From Rossellomorea aquimaris (GTDB lineage Bacteria > Bacillota > Bacilli > Bacillales > Bacillaceae_B): a stretch of 64,000 bases of DNA. This document shows, piece by piece, positions 62,070-64,000 of this stretch. Each line of letters starts with the position of its first letter. Position 1 is the first letter of the stretch. The notes beneath the pieces are model-generated. The model did no database searches and was not told the origin of the DNA. It was given only the letters and a program-made list of their open reading frames with translations. Where the stretch lies: contig NZ_JAIVAR010000003.1 in NCBI RefSeq assembly GCF_020171925.1, positions 248,001-312,000 of the forward strand. Direction: 5' to 3'. Made by a program: the position numbers and the translations under genes.

Positions 62070-62942
62070 CTATTCGATACTTCTCCATAAATACAGTGAT
62101 GCATAGCTTAAATAAGGATGCCACGGCGAGCTGAATTGTTCAAGCTCTTCCTGGGTCGGCTTCCGGTCCATTCCAAATAAGATTTTGATGGCGTTCTGGA
62201 TGCCGATGTCGGCAGTCGGGAACAGGTTCGGGCGTCCGAGACCAAATAACAGATAGCTCTGTGCGGTCCATGGTCCGATGCCGCGGATTTTCGTGAGTTC
62301 CTTGATGACGGCTTCGTCTGATTCAAGAGCAAGGGAATCCAGGTTCAGCTCTCCACTGGCGACTTTCTCACCGAGTCCTATGACGTACTCCGCTTTTCGT
62401 TGTGAAAATTGAAGCTCGCGTAACTCCTCAACGGTCAGTGCTGCCGTTTTTTTGGGTGATGGATAAAACCAGACATTGTCCTTCTGCCAGCCGTATGTCG
62501 TGACAAATCGATGCGTCAGCGTGAAGGCAAACTTCAGGTTGAGCTGCTGATGGATGATGCTCTTCACGATGCTTGCAAACGGGTCGAATTCAAGGACGAT
62601 CGGCGTTCCGGCATGCTCTTCGAAAATCGGCTTGAGCTCCGTTTTCAGGAAGTGTTCGTGCACGTCGTGAAGGCCTTTATGCCATTGAAAGATCTCTGCG
62701 ATCCGGTTGTGTTTCTTCTCAAGATCTTCTTCATTTTCAAATGTAATGGTGAACTCGGGCTCTTCGGTCGTCCCGACTGCCTGCACCTTGATGACTTCTC
62801 CGTCTCCGTCCGGCAAATAATAAGGAACCTTCACGCTGCGATCTTCCTTGTCGACTGCATTCAGCGGATCAAGCGACAGCCTGTCCAGCACCCGATCGAA
62901 ATTATACGGCCCTTCAATCCTAACATTCCTCGTAGCCATCAT
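62070..62942 (-). CDS. DNA-3-methyladenine glycosylase, AlkA family (YfjP-like)
   Basis: About 290 residues. Helix-hairpin-helix LTKIRGIGPWTAQSYLLFGLGRPNLFPTADIGIQ with the catalytic aspartate in PTADIG; SIIHQQLNLKFAFTLTHRFVT precedes it as in AlkA. It removes alkylated bases as the first step of base excision repair. It is 15 bases upstream of the rRNA methyltransferase, same strand, as in B. subtilis yfjP-yfjO. ATG 62942 with GGAGG. Confidence 0.87.
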   Translation of the reverse strand: MMATRNVRIEGPYNFDRVLDRLSLDPLNAVDKEDRSVKVPYYLPDGDGEVIKVQAVGTTEEPEFTITFENEEDLEKKHNRIAEIFQWHKGLHDVHEHFLKTELKPIFEEHAGTPIVLEFDPFASIVKSIIHQQLNLKFAFTLTHRFVTTYGWQKDNVWFYPSPKKTAALTVEELRELQFSQRKAEYVIGLGEKVASGELNLDSLALESDEAVIKELTKIRGIGPWTAQSYLLFGLGRPNLFPTADIGIQNAIKILFGMDRKPTQEELEQFSSPWHPYLSYASLYLWRSIE

Positions 62943-63054
62943 CCTCATCCCTCCGCGTCAAAACTCGTATGTGTATTATAGCATATGGCAGGTGTAACCC
63001 TTAAACGTTGTGTGAGTCTAATCTGGTAGAATCAGGTAAGAAGGGATGATGGGA

Positions 63055-63495
63055 ATGAAAAAGTGGATGACAACTGGGTTGCTTCTGGCGTTGCTCATCG
63101 GTGGCTGTGATGAGTCGGGGGGCGGATTAGATCATGAAGTAAGCCAGAAAATAGGCGACTATGAGCCGAAAGAGACGGATGTTGTGAACACTCATGGCAA
63201 GGTGGAAAACCTGGAACGATTCAAGGAGTTTTATGAACATGTGAGTAACGGAAAGAAGGATCGTGTCCGCGTTGTCTTCTACACAGATGAAGGGGACCCT
63301 ATCCTGCACGACATCCGTTTCGACGGTAAAGAATTCAAATCGGTCATGGATACAAGAAGAGATAAATTCGGACAAGGGGAAATAAAAGACTTTACTTGCA
63401 GCAACATCAAGTACACGAACGGAGAAATGGCTGACAACGTGTACAGACTTGTGGACTGCGGCAGTGATGATGAAGCCATCATTCTCTGGTACTGA
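63055..63495 (+). CDS. DUF4362 lipoprotein
   Basis: About 146 residues, lipobox LIGGC (about residue 17-18). Body: ETDVVNTHGKVENLERFKEFYEHVSNGKKDRVRVVFYTDEGDPILHDIRFDG, typical of DUF4362; two further cysteines (FTCSN, LVDCGS). Surface protein of unknown function. AAGGG 9 bases before ATG 63055. Confidence 0.8.
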   Translation: MKKWMTTGLLLALLIGGCDESGGGLDHEVSQKIGDYEPKETDVVNTHGKVENLERFKEFYEHVSNGKKDRVRVVFYTDEGDPILHDIRFDGKEFKSVMDTRRDKFGQGEIKDFTCSNIKYTNGEMADNVYRLVDCGSDDEAIILWY

Positions 63496-63505
63496 TTAAC
63501 GCACT

Positions 63506-63543
63506 GAGGGACGGTCCTTTAGTCAACTAAAGGACCGTCCCTC
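63506..63543. terminator. Bidirectional terminator, 18-bp perfect stem (GGGAC-arm family)
   Basis: GAGGGACGGTCCTTTAGT pairs with ACTAAAGGACCGTCCCTC around CA. It is preceded by TTAACGCACT, like the loop bases TTAACGCAT of the elements at 4490 and 5940, so it probably belongs to the same family. Confidence 0.85.
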
Positions 63544-64000
63544 TTATTTCATTGCTGGGTGCTGGTCGAGGCTTTTGAATGTGTAGCCTCGCTTTTTGAG
63601 GTCGTGGATTGCTTTTTCCAAGGCATCGGCATTATCCTTTGACACGCTGTGGAGCAGGATGATCGCTCCGGGATGGATCTGTGCCATGATGTTATCGTAG
63701 GAGTATTGCCATCCGCGCTGTTCATTGGTTTTCCAGTCGACGAATGCGAGTGACCAGAACACATGCTTATAGCCTTCTTCCTGTGCGACCTTCAAGGTGC
63801 GCTCACTGAACACACCGCGCGGGGGACGAAGGTATTTCATTTCCTTTTGGCCCGTTAGCTCAGCGGTTTTCACTTTCACTTTCTCGAGTTCTTCACGGAT
63901 GCGCTGGTCGCTCGTTGTGGTGAAGTCGGGATGATGCCAGGAGTGATTCCCGACGATATGCCCCTCTTTCACCATCCGTTTGACAAGGTCCTCGGCGCTG
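63544..64000 (-). CDS. pdaA: Polysaccharide deacetylase PdaA, N-terminal part outside the window
   Basis: About 150 C-terminal residues; the frame continues past the edge (..DLVKRMVKEGHIVGNHSWHHPD). NodB motifs 2-5 are present: NHSWHHP, RPPRGVFSERTL, FWSLAFVDWKTNEQ, PGAIILLHSVSKDNADAL. It matches B. subtilis PdaA, which makes muramic delta-lactam in the spore cortex, together with yfjP and yfjO next door. Confidence 0.9.
   Translation of the reverse strand, partial: SAEDLVKRMVKEGHIVGNHSWHHPDFTTTSDQRIREELEKVKVKTAELTGQKEMKYLRPPRGVFSERTLKVAQEEGYKHVFWSLAFVDWKTNEQRGWQYSYDNIMAQIHPGAIILLHSVSKDNADALEKAIHDLKKRGYTFKSLDQHPAMK

Overview
The window reads as a chromosomal segment of a low-to-moderate GC, endospore-forming member of the Bacillaceae. 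The evidence is strong purine-rich Shine-Dalgarno sites, many TTG/GTG starts, and close relatives of Bacillus subtilis CwlJ, KinB-type kinase, LysA with a lysine riboswitch, VmlR, KtrD, MhqO/MhqP, BdhA, YfjO, YfjP and PdaA. The last three keep the B. subtilis yfjO-yfjP-pdaA neighbourhood. Genus is an inference (a marine or soil Bacillus sensu lato such as Rossellomorea is plausible). I see no prophage, insertion sequence, tRNA, rRNA or CRISPR array.

Layout. 1-12.2 kb: a YibE/F pair, an acyltransferase, a ferritin-like/cupin protein, a KinB-like kinase, small membrane proteins, CwlJ, an M24 peptidase, a Cache-GGDEF protein and a VOC protein. 12.2-14.3 kb: mostly non-coding, rich in short-period repeats. 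14.3-18.4 kb: ahpC-ahpF behind a PerR-like box, then lysA behind an L box. 18.4-24 kb: sulfatase, an ABC-2 exporter, SDR. 24-33 kb: VmlR with an attenuator, TerC, an SMR pair with LysR, KtrD, an old-yellow-enzyme family protein, and a lipoprotein broken by a one-base frameshift. 33-40 kb: mhqO-mhqP with MhqR-type operators, a 20-copy 25-bp minisatellite, and an MMPL exporter operon with a divergent TetR gene. 40-50 kb: LysR plus aminotransferase/YjiH, an ECF sigma operon, and a run of very small genes. 50-56 kb: amine oxidase, a MarR-controlled SDR/quinone-reductase pair, and a LysR gene opposite a monooxygenase and a DJ-1/PfpI protein. 56-64 kb: transporter, TetR/butanediol dehydrogenase, rRNA methyltransferase, DNA glycosylase, DUF4362 lipoprotein and the 3' part of pdaA.

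Many genes form small stress or detoxification modules with a local regulator and a visible operator: PerR/ahpCF, MhqR/mhqOP, MarR/SDR-oxidoreductase, LysR/DJ-1, TetR/MMPL, TetR/bdhA. A four-gene ECF operon is notable because its first gene, a lipoprotein, repeats the outer domain of its own anti-sigma factor.

The least expected signal is non-coding. Five separate intergenic regions (1.9, 12.7, 13.8, 24.1-24.4 and 50.4 kb) carry arrays in which a short core like ATTRCRCCCTT recurs every 20 or 21 bp with variable filler between, close to two helical turns. I do not recognise this as a named element; together with the 25-bp array and a family of GGGAC-arm hairpins, it is the best candidate for something undescribed.
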